This document shows, piece after piece, positions 52,069 to 61,700 of a stretch of DNA of 64,000 bases; the stretch's first letter is position 1, and every line of letters begins with the position of its first letter. Location of the stretch: contig LVAO01000001.1 of NCBI GenBank assembly GCA_001604065.1, positions 1-64,000 of the forward strand, written 5' to 3'. The notes beneath the pieces are model-generated. The model made no database searches. It was not told the DNA's origin and saw only the letters and a program-made list of their open reading frames with translations. This DNA comes from Clostridiales bacterium Firm_09 (GTDB taxonomy: Bacteria; Bacillota; Clostridia; Christensenellales; DTU072). A program made the position numbers and the translations under genes.

Positions 52069-52750
52069 TGTCATTATTGCTTGTGATTTTTCTTCCAAAG
52101 AAGAATTGTATTCATTTTTGGATAAATTCGGTCCCGTCCGTCCTTTTCTGAAGGTCGGCATGGAGCTTTTTTATCAGGAAGGACCAGAAATGGTCAGAGA
52201 ACTTAAGAAAAAGGGTTATAAGATTTTTCTTGATCTGAAGCTTCACGATATTCCCAACACCGTCATGCGCGCGATGAAAAATATCGCAAGCCTCGGAGTG
52301 GATATCACCAATGTCCATGCCGCCGGCGGCATAGAGATGATGAAGGCGGCATTACGCGGCCTCAGGGAAGGCGCAAAGGGAGAAATCCCCAAATTGATTT
52401 CGGTTACACAACTGACTTCCATCAATGAAGAAATTCTGAAAAACGAGCTTTTTATTCATGCGGGACTTGCCGAAACCGTACGCGCCTATGCCCAAAATAC
52501 AAAAACAGCGGGTCTGGACGGTTGTGTCTGTTCGCCATTGGAAGCGCCCATCATTAAAGAGCTTGGTTTGCTGAGCGTGACGCCCGGCATCAGGATGGAG
52601 GGCGACTCTAAGGACGATCAGAAACGTTTTACGACGCCCGCAATGGCGAGAGAGCTCGGAAGTACCTATATTGTTGTCGGCAGAAGCATTACCGGAGCCG
52701 CGGATCCCATGGCGGCATATGAGAGATGCAAGAAAGATTTTGCGGGTTGA
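52061..52750 (+). CDS. pyrF: orotidine 5'-phosphate decarboxylase
   Basis: VIIACDFSSKEEL, FLDLKLHDIPNTV, TPGIRMEGDSKDDQKR, VVGRSITGAADP. Confidence 0.96.
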   Translation: MHDVIIACDFSSKEELYSFLDKFGPVRPFLKVGMELFYQEGPEMVRELKKKGYKIFLDLKLHDIPNTVMRAMKNIASLGVDITNVHAAGGIEMMKAALRGLREGAKGEIPKLISVTQLTSINEEILKNELFIHAGLAETVRAYAQNTKTAGLDGCVCSPLEAPIIKELGLLSVTPGIRMEGDSKDDQKRFTTPAMARELGSTYIVVGRSITGAADPMAAYERCKKDFAG

Positions 52751-52761
52751 GGAGATTGCAT

Positions 52762-53421
52762 ATGGAACAAAAAAATATTGAGATTGAGGTTGCAAAAGCG
52801 TTATTGTCTATCCGGGCTGTGTTTCTGAGTCCCAAAGAACCTTTTACCTGGGCAAGCGGTATAAAATCCCCGGTTTATTGCGACAATCGTCTGACTTTGT
52901 CCTATCCCGACATCCGTTCGCTGATTGAAACGGCTCTGGCAGAGACCATACGCCGTGAATATCCCGGTTGCGAAGCTGTTATGGGAACATCCACTGCGGG
53001 CATTCCGCATGCGGCGATTGTATCGGAGAAACTGAATCTTCCTATGGGTTATGTCCGCGCCGATGCAAAAACCCATGGACGCAACAACCGCATCGAAGGC
53101 GTACCTCCTGTGGGCAAAAAAGTGGTTGTGGTAGAAGACCTTATATCTACCGCGGGTTCTGCCATCGAAGTGGTGGAGGCGCTGCGTGAGATCGGCGCGG
53201 AGGTTCTGGGCATTGTATCCATATTTACCTATGGTATGAAAAAAGGTGCAGAGAATCTTGCCGCAGCGAATGTGAAGAATGTTTCTCTGTCCAATTTTCC
53301 CGTGCTTGCATCCGTGGCAAAGAACGAAGGGTATATTTCACAAAAAGAATACGATATGGTGATGAAATTTCAAAAAGATCCGTCTGACCCCGGCTGGATG
53401 GATGACAGGAACGAAGGATAA
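52762..53421 (+). CDS. pyrE: orotate phosphoribosyltransferase
   Basis: FTWASGIKSPVYCDNR, VVVVEDLISTAGSAIEVVEALRE. Confidence 0.96.
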   Translation: MEQKNIEIEVAKALLSIRAVFLSPKEPFTWASGIKSPVYCDNRLTLSYPDIRSLIETALAETIRREYPGCEAVMGTSTAGIPHAAIVSEKLNLPMGYVRADAKTHGRNNRIEGVPPVGKKVVVVEDLISTAGSAIEVVEALREIGAEVLGIVSIFTYGMKKGAENLAAANVKNVSLSNFPVLASVAKNEGYISQKEYDMVMKFQKDPSDPGWMDDRNEG

Positions 53422-53451
53422 TATCTTTCCCATAAAAGAGGTCCGCAGAAG

Positions 53452-53480
53452 AAAATCGCCTCCGGAAGAGGCGATTTTTT
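53452..53480 (+). terminator. pyr operon terminator (possibly bidirectional)
   Basis: AAAATCGCCTC-cggaa-GAGGCGATTTTTT. Confidence 0.93.
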
Positions 53481-53510
53481 AGTGCGGCGAACAGAAAGGA
53501 AAATCGGATA

Positions 53511-53894
53511 TTATATTCCCAGCCAGCCCGATACCGTACCAACATACGGCTGCAGAAACGTCCATACGGCAGGCCAGAAGATGACTGCAAGCACGGTCAG
53601 CACAACGCCGGGAATGACTATGAAAATAAGAAACATCCATAATACGGCGCGGGCAAAGTAGGATTTGCTGGCGGGAGCTTTGGTGCCCAGCGCCCACACA
53701 ACAAGCAGGATAAGATTGACGACCGGAACACACATCAGAAAAAAAGTACCGATCCATTGCGCGGTTGTAACGGCATTGTCGATCCGGCCGCGAAGAGGCT
53801 TTGCAGGTTGTCTGGGATAGGCGTATTTCATCCTTTCTGGCAAATTCATGCGGTTGCCTTCAGGCTGATAGGGTGTGTAACCGTAATAAGCCAT
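53511..53894 (-). CDS. small membrane protein of unknown function
   Basis: Two to three hydrophobic segments; Pro/Tyr-rich N-terminus; SD ggagga. Confidence 0.72.
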   Translation of the reverse strand: MAYYGYTPYQPEGNRMNLPERMKYAYPRQPAKPLRGRIDNAVTTAQWIGTFFLMCVPVVNLILLVVWALGTKAPASKSYFARAVLWMFLIFIVIPGVVLTVLAVIFWPAVWTFLQPYVGTVSGWLGI

Positions 53895-53910
53895 AGTTCC
53901 TCCGTTTCGG

Positions 53911-55590
53911 TTATTTGATGACGTAGACAAGCGCTTCATATGGCCTTAATATGCAATCAGCAATCTTCGGACGGTCGTATCCGTAATTGTGCAGTTTGAG
54001 ATCGCAGCATTCAAAAGACAAATCCTTGGGCATTCTGAAGGGAACTTCTGCATTTGCGAAATTGCAGATCACAAACAGTTTTTCACCATGCCACCAGCGC
54101 TCATAGCAGTATATCTGCTTATCGTCCGGATAATTTTCTTTATAAGTTCCATACTTGATTATATCATTATTTTTGCGGAATGCAATAAGTTTTTGATAAA
54201 AGCGGAGAATGGAATCAGGATCCTCCAAAGCTTCTTCTACATTGATATCCTTATAATTCGGATTGATTTTCATCCAAGGTTTGCCTGTTGTAAAGCCTGC
54301 CTGAGGCCCGGAAGACCATTGCATGGGCGTTCTTGCATTGTCGCGAGCGCGCTTTCTGAGAACATTGAGAACGATAGGGCGAATCAGGAATTCAAATCTG
54401 CCGAGCACATCGCGCACATATTTCACAAGCACGTCCTGAAATTCATCGAGGTTATCAAACGGGCAGTTTGTCATCCCGATTTCTTGTCCTTGGAATACGT
54501 AAGGAGTACCTTGCTGCATGTATATGGAAACAGCAAGCATTTTTGCCGCTTCTTTGCGATGTGTACCGAAGTCGCCTGTAAAGCGTCCTAGACTGCGGGG
54601 CTGGTCATGGTTTTCGTAATAGAGGCTGTTCCATCCGCGATCGCGTAGTCCGTATTGCCATTTGGAAAAAATTTTTTTGAGTCTGGGAAGAGAGAATTTC
54701 CTCGGTAAAATCTGGAAGTAGGTATCGCATGTGACATGCTCGAACATGAAGACGGTGTCCAGTTCGTTGCGGGACTCTCCGGTATAAAGCGCCGCTTCAT
54801 CCAATGTGACACCCGCAGCTTCGCCTACGGTCATGCAATCGTAATGGGACAGAACCTTTTGATTCAGCTCATTCAGATAGGCATGAATGTTCGGACCGTG
54901 CGTGAAGTGTTCATCTCCGACAAGACCTATCGCAAACTTTCCGTCCGGCAAACCCTCGCGTTTGCTGATGTACGTGATTACGTCACAGCGGAAACCGTCG
55001 CACCCAAGGTCAAGCCAATAGCGCACGAGGTCCTGCACTTCTTTTCGGACTTCAGGATTATCCCAATTCAGGTCGGGCTGCTTTCTTGAAAACAGATGGA
55101 GATACCATTCTCCCGTTGTATCATCATATGTCCAGGCCGGGCCGCCAAAACGAGAAGTCCAGTTGTTGGGAGGTTTTTTACCATTTTTGCCTTTGCCCTT
55201 GCGCCAGATATAATAATTCCTATAGGGGTTGTCCTTGCTTTTGCGGCTTTCTTGAAACCATCTGTGTTCATCCGAGGTGTGGTTGACCACAAGATCCATA
55301 ATGAGCCGGATGCCGCGTTCGTGCATGCCGGCAACCATTTCTTTCCAGTCCTCCAATGTGCCGAATTCATCCATGATATCCCTGTAATCGGAAATATCGT
55401 AGCCATTGTCATCATTGGGGGATTTGTAGCATGGCGAAAGCCATACCGCATCAATTCCTAAATCCTTCAGATAATCAAGTTTGCCGATGATCCCACGAAG
55501 ATCGCCTATGCCGTCGCCGTTGCTGTCGTAAAAACTGCGGGGATAAATCTGATAAATAAAAGCATCTTTGTACCATCTTGTCCGTTCCAT
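53911..55590 (-). CDS. GH13 alpha-glucosidase (oligo-1,6-glucosidase-like), paralogue of 9461-11134
   Basis: WYKDAFIYQIYPRSFYDSNGDGIGD, GFRCDVITYISK, VGEA, ENHDQPR. Confidence 0.92.
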   Translation of the reverse strand: MERTRWYKDAFIYQIYPRSFYDSNGDGIGDLRGIIGKLDYLKDLGIDAVWLSPCYKSPNDDNGYDISDYRDIMDEFGTLEDWKEMVAGMHERGIRLIMDLVVNHTSDEHRWFQESRKSKDNPYRNYYIWRKGKGKNGKKPPNNWTSRFGGPAWTYDDTTGEWYLHLFSRKQPDLNWDNPEVRKEVQDLVRYWLDLGCDGFRCDVITYISKREGLPDGKFAIGLVGDEHFTHGPNIHAYLNELNQKVLSHYDCMTVGEAAGVTLDEAALYTGESRNELDTVFMFEHVTCDTYFQILPRKFSLPRLKKIFSKWQYGLRDRGWNSLYYENHDQPRSLGRFTGDFGTHRKEAAKMLAVSIYMQQGTPYVFQGQEIGMTNCPFDNLDEFQDVLVKYVRDVLGRFEFLIRPIVLNVLRKRARDNARTPMQWSSGPQAGFTTGKPWMKINPNYKDINVEEALEDPDSILRFYQKLIAFRKNNDIIKYGTYKENYPDDKQIYCYERWWHGEKLFVICNFANAEVPFRMPKDLSFECCDLKLHNYGYDRPKIADCILRPYEALVYVIK

Positions 55591-55723
55591 TTTTCACCTA
55601 TATTATTGCTCAGATTATATAAAAGGGTTGTTCCTCGGCGGACACAACCCTGCATTTTTAGGAATAAAAACCAAGCCTGCCCAAAGCTTCTCAGGTCGAT
55701 TTACTTCAAACTAAAAAGAAGAT

Positions 55724-55748
55724 GGGCTGCGGCTCGTGTCCGCAGCCC
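55724..55748 (-). terminator. putative terminator of the YdbC-like gene
   Basis: GGGCTGCGG-N7-CCGCAGCCC with a T-rich tract on the minus strand. Confidence 0.7.
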
Positions 55749-55759
55749 CAAACCCGGTA

Positions 55760-55981
55760 TTATACTTTCGCTTTTGCGAGCAGGTCTCTTAAAACCTTTA
55801 CCTCTTCTTTGGACAGGGTAATGCCCTTGCCCATTCTCTCGTGACTTGGGGACCATTCGCGCAAGTCGAATCTTGGCTCCCTGTCGTTCCAGCTGATGAG
55901 ATTGAGTTCTTTGGTCCACCCTCTGCTGGATTCGCTAAGTACTCCGCAATTTTCTACTATTTCGTACTTGAGTTCTGGCAT
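55760..55981 (-). CDS. YdbC-like PC4/p15 family single-stranded nucleic-acid-binding protein
   Basis: GWTKELNLISWNDREPRFDLREWSPSHERMGKGITLS; SD aggagg. Confidence 0.88.
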   Translation of the reverse strand: MPELKYEIVENCGVLSESSRGWTKELNLISWNDREPRFDLREWSPSHERMGKGITLSKEEVKVLRDLLAKAKV

Positions 55982-56134
55982 TTTGAGCCTCCTTAAAATA
56001 TTAATATATATATTGTATATATTAAATATAATATAAACTATTATTAAATTAAAGGCAAGTTAAATAATTAAGATTTACTATAAATTTATGTCGAAGGAAG
56101 AAAAACGACGGATTATACCGCGATAATCCAGGAT

Positions 56135-57067
56135 TTATTCATTCTTGAATCTTAAATCTTTACCGTCAAGATGGATGATAAAAGAATTTTCTTTTGAACA
56201 AAGCCGTGAAGCAATCCGATGGCCGTACCGCTCTAGAAGTTGAATGGCATTCATGTTGGAAGTGAATCCTGTCAGCTTATCCGCGCGGAATACAAGCAAT
56301 TCATACAGATAGGTTTCTGTGACGTTCTTGATAAGGTTTTCTGCGCCCAGATCGTCTATCACCAAAAAATCGGCTTCCGTCAGAGGCTCAAAAATATCTT
56401 CTTTTTCTTCGACAGGCGCCAGATGATACCGCAAAAAAATCTCGTTGAGCTGAACGGAATTATAGAATAGTACGGTCGCGCAGGATTTCATCATGGCATT
56501 TGCCAGTACCGACAGAAGAAAGGTCTTTCCGGTTCCCTGTTTGCCGGAGAGCCCGATCACCGAAATTCTGCTTTGACCGTTCCTGTGAAGAAATCTGTCC
56601 AGGATATCCGCCGCTCCTTTGTATGCGGCCCGCGAAGCCTCGGGAACGAATGTGTAATCAATTTTTGTAAAATCATCAATCGAAGTAATCAATGCGCGGC
56701 AATTGTTTTTTAACGTCTTATAAGCCAATTGCCTTACGCATTCGCAAAGACGTCCCCGAACGAATCCCGTGTCCCCGCATTTTTTGCATGCGTATTGCGG
56801 AAGAAGCTCTTCCGGCTTAAGGTTCTTACTGCTCAGATAGCTTAAAAAATTTTTTTCGGCCTCTTCATATTTCTCTTTTAGGTGCCCAAAATCCGTGTTT
56901 TTGGATTTCAGTTTTGCTATTCCAAAACGAAGGATGTCCCGTTCCGCTTCGATTTGAGAAAATACGGGATCTTCTCTGAGAGCATCGAGAAGTTCTGCAG
57001 CTCTTAGTTCTGCGTCGGTCTTGCGGCTTTTTATGATGCTGAGTGCGGCGGCTTCTGCTTTGTTCAT
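56135..57067 (-). CDS. DnaC/DnaI-like helicase-loader ATPase
   Basis: GLSGKQGTGKTFLLSVLANAM Walker A, FLVIDDLGAE Walker B; N-terminal Cys cluster CKKCGDTGFVRGRLCEC. Confidence 0.9.
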   Translation of the reverse strand: MNKAEAAALSIIKSRKTDAELRAAELLDALREDPVFSQIEAERDILRFGIAKLKSKNTDFGHLKEKYEEAEKNFLSYLSSKNLKPEELLPQYACKKCGDTGFVRGRLCECVRQLAYKTLKNNCRALITSIDDFTKIDYTFVPEASRAAYKGAADILDRFLHRNGQSRISVIGLSGKQGTGKTFLLSVLANAMMKSCATVLFYNSVQLNEIFLRYHLAPVEEKEDIFEPLTEADFLVIDDLGAENLIKNVTETYLYELLVFRADKLTGFTSNMNAIQLLERYGHRIASRLCSKENSFIIHLDGKDLRFKNE

Positions 57068-57068
57068 A

Positions 57069-58532
57069 TCAGAAATCCAATTTATCCAGGTCTATTTCGC
57101 CGGGGTTGACGAATACTGAATCCAGTTGTTCTTTGGTATAAGTTTGCTTTTGGTAATCATCCCTTGGCGCGGCAGATTTTGCAGAGGGCTGCGAAAGCGC
57201 ATTCAGAAAGGATTCTGCTTCTTCTGCATCGCGTATCCCCCGTTCTTTGAGCAGGGCAAGCGTGCGGTTTATCTCGGACATGGGAAAAGCTTTGCCGGCC
57301 GCTCTCGCAGCGGCAAGCAGAATCGTCTGTTGGGGGAATCCCCAGACTTCGGCAAAGGTACGGTAGAATTCTCTGTCGCGGTTGGTGACATTCGCCGTGA
57401 CATTTGCCGCCGACAGAACTTCTTTAATTTGCGCATCGATGCTCATTTGCCGTGCGATGAAGCTTTCTATTCTTTCTGCGGTCAAAAAACCAAGATGATA
57501 AAAACGTTCGACAATGTCATTGACACCGTCCAAAGTTCTGACATTGCGCAAAAAACAGTATTTTGCAATCGCCCTCAAAGCATCGTCCTCGAAGCCTTTT
57601 GAAAGCCAAGGGAGGATATAGGTTTCGACGACCACATCGACATTTGCATAAAAACTGCCGATGCCGGACACAATGTCCTCCGCCAGCTTGCGGGCGGATT
57701 CTTTGGATTTGGCAAACGCATCCACTTCCTGAGCTGTGGTCACGCCCGCTTTGCGCAGCTCTTCGATGACCTGTTCAAGTTTGTGCATGCCGCCGCGGCG
57801 TTTGCAGAACCGCGCCGCCGTAAGGATAGCGTCCATTTGGAAGCCATATTCTTTGGTCCATTTGAGGTACAGCTGCCTGTCCTCGATGGAGGGGAGAGAA
57901 CGCATATTGAGCGCCTTGAAAATGGACCGGATATCGTCGCTGCTGCACTCAAGCTCCTCAATGTGTTCGGTCACCTCGGCTTCGGTCGTGATGCCTTGCC
58001 TCGCCCAATTATCGGCGACGGCAAGAATATAGGGTGTACTGGCAACGCCGCGGTAATCCATACAGTATTTGACAATCATGAGCATGGCATTGATATCCAT
58101 TTTGTAGGTGCGCAGCGCCTCCAGATAGGCATTGATTTCGTTGGGATGCAGGACGGTGTCCGGGAAAAGGCGCGCCATTTCTTCGACAAAAGTGGAATAT
58201 TCTCTTGCATTGTATTTGATGACAGGCGTTATGGGCTGACGAACCGAGCCGTAAACAATGTGCACCGGATGAGTTTTGCTTATGCTGACAATCCCCTGAT
58301 CTTCCCAGTAGCGGAAAGCCGCGATGACACGCTCTTCACTCAGGCGCAGAGAAAACGCGATATGTTCTATGGAATTGTCGGGCAAATCGCCTAGATATGC
58401 CAAATGAAGGCCATAAAGATATACTTTGACGTCGGTAGCGTCCGCAGCCGGAAGATACCCTTCCAAAAAGACGTTGTCTACCGGTGTATATCCGTTTTTT
58501 TGAAAATCGCTGCCGAAACTGCAAAAATTCAT
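57069..58532 (-). CDS. DnaD domain replication protein
   Basis: Repeated DnaD-type domains (Y...W...G...DAILTAARFCKRRGG...; W.F...TILLAAARAAGK), next to the dnaC-like gene. Confidence 0.87.
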   Translation of the reverse strand: MNFCSFGSDFQKNGYTPVDNVFLEGYLPAADATDVKVYLYGLHLAYLGDLPDNSIEHIAFSLRLSEERVIAAFRYWEDQGIVSISKTHPVHIVYGSVRQPITPVIKYNAREYSTFVEEMARLFPDTVLHPNEINAYLEALRTYKMDINAMLMIVKYCMDYRGVASTPYILAVADNWARQGITTEAEVTEHIEELECSSDDIRSIFKALNMRSLPSIEDRQLYLKWTKEYGFQMDAILTAARFCKRRGGMHKLEQVIEELRKAGVTTAQEVDAFAKSKESARKLAEDIVSGIGSFYANVDVVVETYILPWLSKGFEDDALRAIAKYCFLRNVRTLDGVNDIVERFYHLGFLTAERIESFIARQMSIDAQIKEVLSAANVTANVTNRDREFYRTFAEVWGFPQQTILLAAARAAGKAFPMSEINRTLALLKERGIRDAEEAESFLNALSQPSAKSAAPRDDYQKQTYTKEQLDSVFVNPGEIDLDKLDF

Positions 58533-58628
58533 TCAAAAGGCTCCTGTATGGGTTCAAATCGTTTTACGCCGCATCGGCATCGGAACGAAGTATTTGCGAA
58601 GAGCACCCTTTATTATTAATTTTATCTA

Positions 58629-58657
58629 TTGCAAATTTGCACTGTTAGTTGTATAAT
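58629..58657 (+). promoter_or_regulatory. sigmaA-like promoter (TTGCAA-N17-TATAAT)
   Basis: -35 58629-58634, -10 58652-58657; overlaps 12-bp palindrome TGCAAATTTGCA. Confidence 0.7.
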
Positions 58658-58772
58658 TAGATAACTCTTTGGATAACTATGCCGGATTGCAGAAATAAGT
58701 ATAGCACATTCTGCCGGAGTTGCCAACAATAAATTGCGGACATATAGATTCAAAATCCACTTGGAGGAGAAC

Positions 58773-61700
58773 ATGAAATTTATCCAACTAGCTTTCGAAA
58801 ACATCGGGGGACAAAGCAAAACCATTGATTTCGGCAACAAGATTTCCGGCTGTGTCATGGTTGCCGGCATGAGCGGCAGGCAGCTCAGCGAAGCGCTGCG
58901 TTATGCCTTATTCGGTGCGATGGGCGATTATGCCTCCCTGACCCTTCCCGCAAGAATTCTTCTTAAATTCGAAACAGGCGGAGAATCTTATACCCTCATT
59001 CGGTTGTTTGAAGCCGATGAGTCCGGATCTCCTTCAGAAAAGGCTGTTCTGTCGGATCTGAGCGAAATCAATATTATCGAAGAAGGCTCCCAAAAAGTCA
59101 ATTCTTTCGTATCAGAGAAACTCGGCCTATCGGCCAGAGCCTTCGAAAAGCTTTTTTATATGGACCGCAGCGCCGTCGGCTCGGCTTTGGCCGGTGATGC
59201 TTCGGCAAGAGAAAGTTTTGTGGCGGAAGCCGTGGGAGGCATCACAACCCTGGACGAAATCATTTCAAAAATCGACGCCCTAAAAACTGCAGAAAAAGCA
59301 ATTTTGGATCACATGGATGCTATAGAGCCTGTCACCCGCAAAGCGCTCAAGGAACAACGTTCGGTTACGGACGCAGATAAGGTCGCGGTGGACAGCCTGA
59401 AGAACGATATCGCTGCCGTTCATGCGCTTATCAACAAAGCGGCCCAGTACGAGGACGATCTTTCAAAGTACTATTTGGCCGTTGCGAAATTGGAAAAGCT
59501 TTCGGCGCAGTCGGAAGCAGTAGAAAAACTTGCAGAACGCAATGCTTTCTCACGCGAAGCAAACGCTCTGAGCGCCATTTACACGCAATATCAGACGGAG
59601 CAGCAAAAGATTTCGGTCCTGAAGAAATCTTTGGGAGACAAAAAAGCAGAAAAAGAGGCGCTGCAGTCAAAAATCAATGAGAGCAAACAAAGCATTAAAA
59701 AACTGGAACAGAAGTTTATTTATCATAACGAAAAAACCGCCGAGCTGGACAAAGCCCTTCGCAAGCTTTTAGCGGATGCCGCCAAAGATCCCGATTCGCT
59801 CAAAATTGACGAAATTATAGAAAATTATTATGCCGGCACCCGTAAAACGATGCAGGAACTTGAGCAAACCCAGAGCACACTGAATGCCAGGTGCAATGAG
59901 CTCAAAGCGCAATGTGAAGCATTGCAAGCGCGCAAGCTGGAGCTACGCAACAATCCAGAATATAAAAAAGCCGTCCAAGACGGCGCGGTGCTTGAAGCAA
60001 AAATGAGCCGTGTGAGCACCGAGATTGCAGCAGTCGCTGCCGATATCCAAAAACACGAAAAGGAACAGGCGCAGATATCCGAAAAGCTTTCCGCCCAGGC
60101 CGAAACGATCCGGGCGCTCCAGTTGCGCTGTGAAGAACTGGAGCGGGAGCTTCGCAATGGCAAGAAGAACCTTAACGAAGCAGAAAATGCTGTTGTCCTT
60201 TATTCCCAATCAATTTACGGCAAGCACATCATGGTGAGCAGCTACGAGGCAGAGATCAAGGCGATTGAACAAAAAATCGAGCGGCTCAAGGCGACGATAG
60301 AAAATTTCAATACAAAGCGCGGTGCCATTCTGCAAAGAAAAAAAGAAGTTCTTGCCCATATCGAAAAACTGGAAGGAAAACGCACTCTCCTCATGGACAA
60401 ACTGACCGCCTATATCGGTTACAATCGTCTCAAAGAATATTCCGACGCTATAGAATACGGCAGTCGTTGTCCGCTTTGCGACAATTTTGTCACGTTCAAA
60501 AAAGATATTCCTGTCAAGGATACCGGACTGATTCAGGAGCAGATTGATATTGTCGACAAAGAACTCGCCAAGGATAAACAGGCTCTGGCGGAGGCGGATC
60601 AGACCATAGAGCAATACGACACCAACCTGTCAATCAGCAATCAATATATTGCGGCTTTAAATGATACCAAGGCGCAGAAGCAGGCTGCCATTGCCGTCAT
60701 TCTGTCCGATTTCGGTGTAAAGACCACAGAAGAACTATATCAGAAGACAAGTGAAGCGGCAGAGGCATACAAGAAATTCCTGCGTGGCCTGAACGAATAC
60801 CACGAGACAGAGGCAGAACTGCGCAGGTTGTCCGAAAACAATGCGCTGACTCTGGCAAACTTCAACGTGCTGACCAAAGAAGTGCTTCCCGCTGCCAAAG
60901 AGCAGCTTGCGGTCCTCAATAAAGAGATTACAGAATTGGGATCAGAATACGAGAAAATTCTTCCCTTATTCAATGAAGAAACCGCGGCGGATATTCTGGT
61001 CAAACTCCAGATTCTTGAAACAGAATACGCCAAAGCAGAATCAGAACTGGAAGCCAAGCAGCAGGAGCTTGCAAAGGTCACTGCCGAATGTGAAGAAAAC
61101 CTCGAAATTCTGACTCTCGGTCGTCACAGGGCCGCACCCGTCATTCATAAGGGCGAGCGTTACAGCTACAAACAAGTGATTGTCAAGAGTGTGGCAGAAG
61201 TCTGCAATGTTTTGCTGGCGGAGATCGATGAGAATGAGGAACAAAAAGAAATTACAAAGGTAAGGCTGTCTGCGCTCAAGAAGCTCGCAGAGAAATACAA
61301 AGCACAGGCGGAAGAACTTGCGGTAGCCATTGCAGGTCTTGAGGCTTCTGTTGCCTCTGCAGAGTCCGTAGCAGAAGGCATATATGCCCATTATAGAGAA
61401 AAATTCGTGTCAATGGGCGTTGCTTCTCAAGAAGACCTTGAGGCGCTTGTCGTGGATCCAGAAATTCTCGCATCCAGAGAAAAAGAAGTGCTGGCCTTCC
61501 GCGACGAGATTTCACGCGCACAGGAATCTGTCAACAACTTTGCCGACAGCGTCAATTCCAATCTTGTTTACCATGACGAGCTGAATCAGAACAGAGAAAC
61601 GCTGGCGCTTTTGGAAGACAAGCTGCAGGATGCTACTGCAAGATTATCCGTTTCAAATGCAAAACTGGCGGATATGAGCGCGCGTTATGATGATCTTGTG

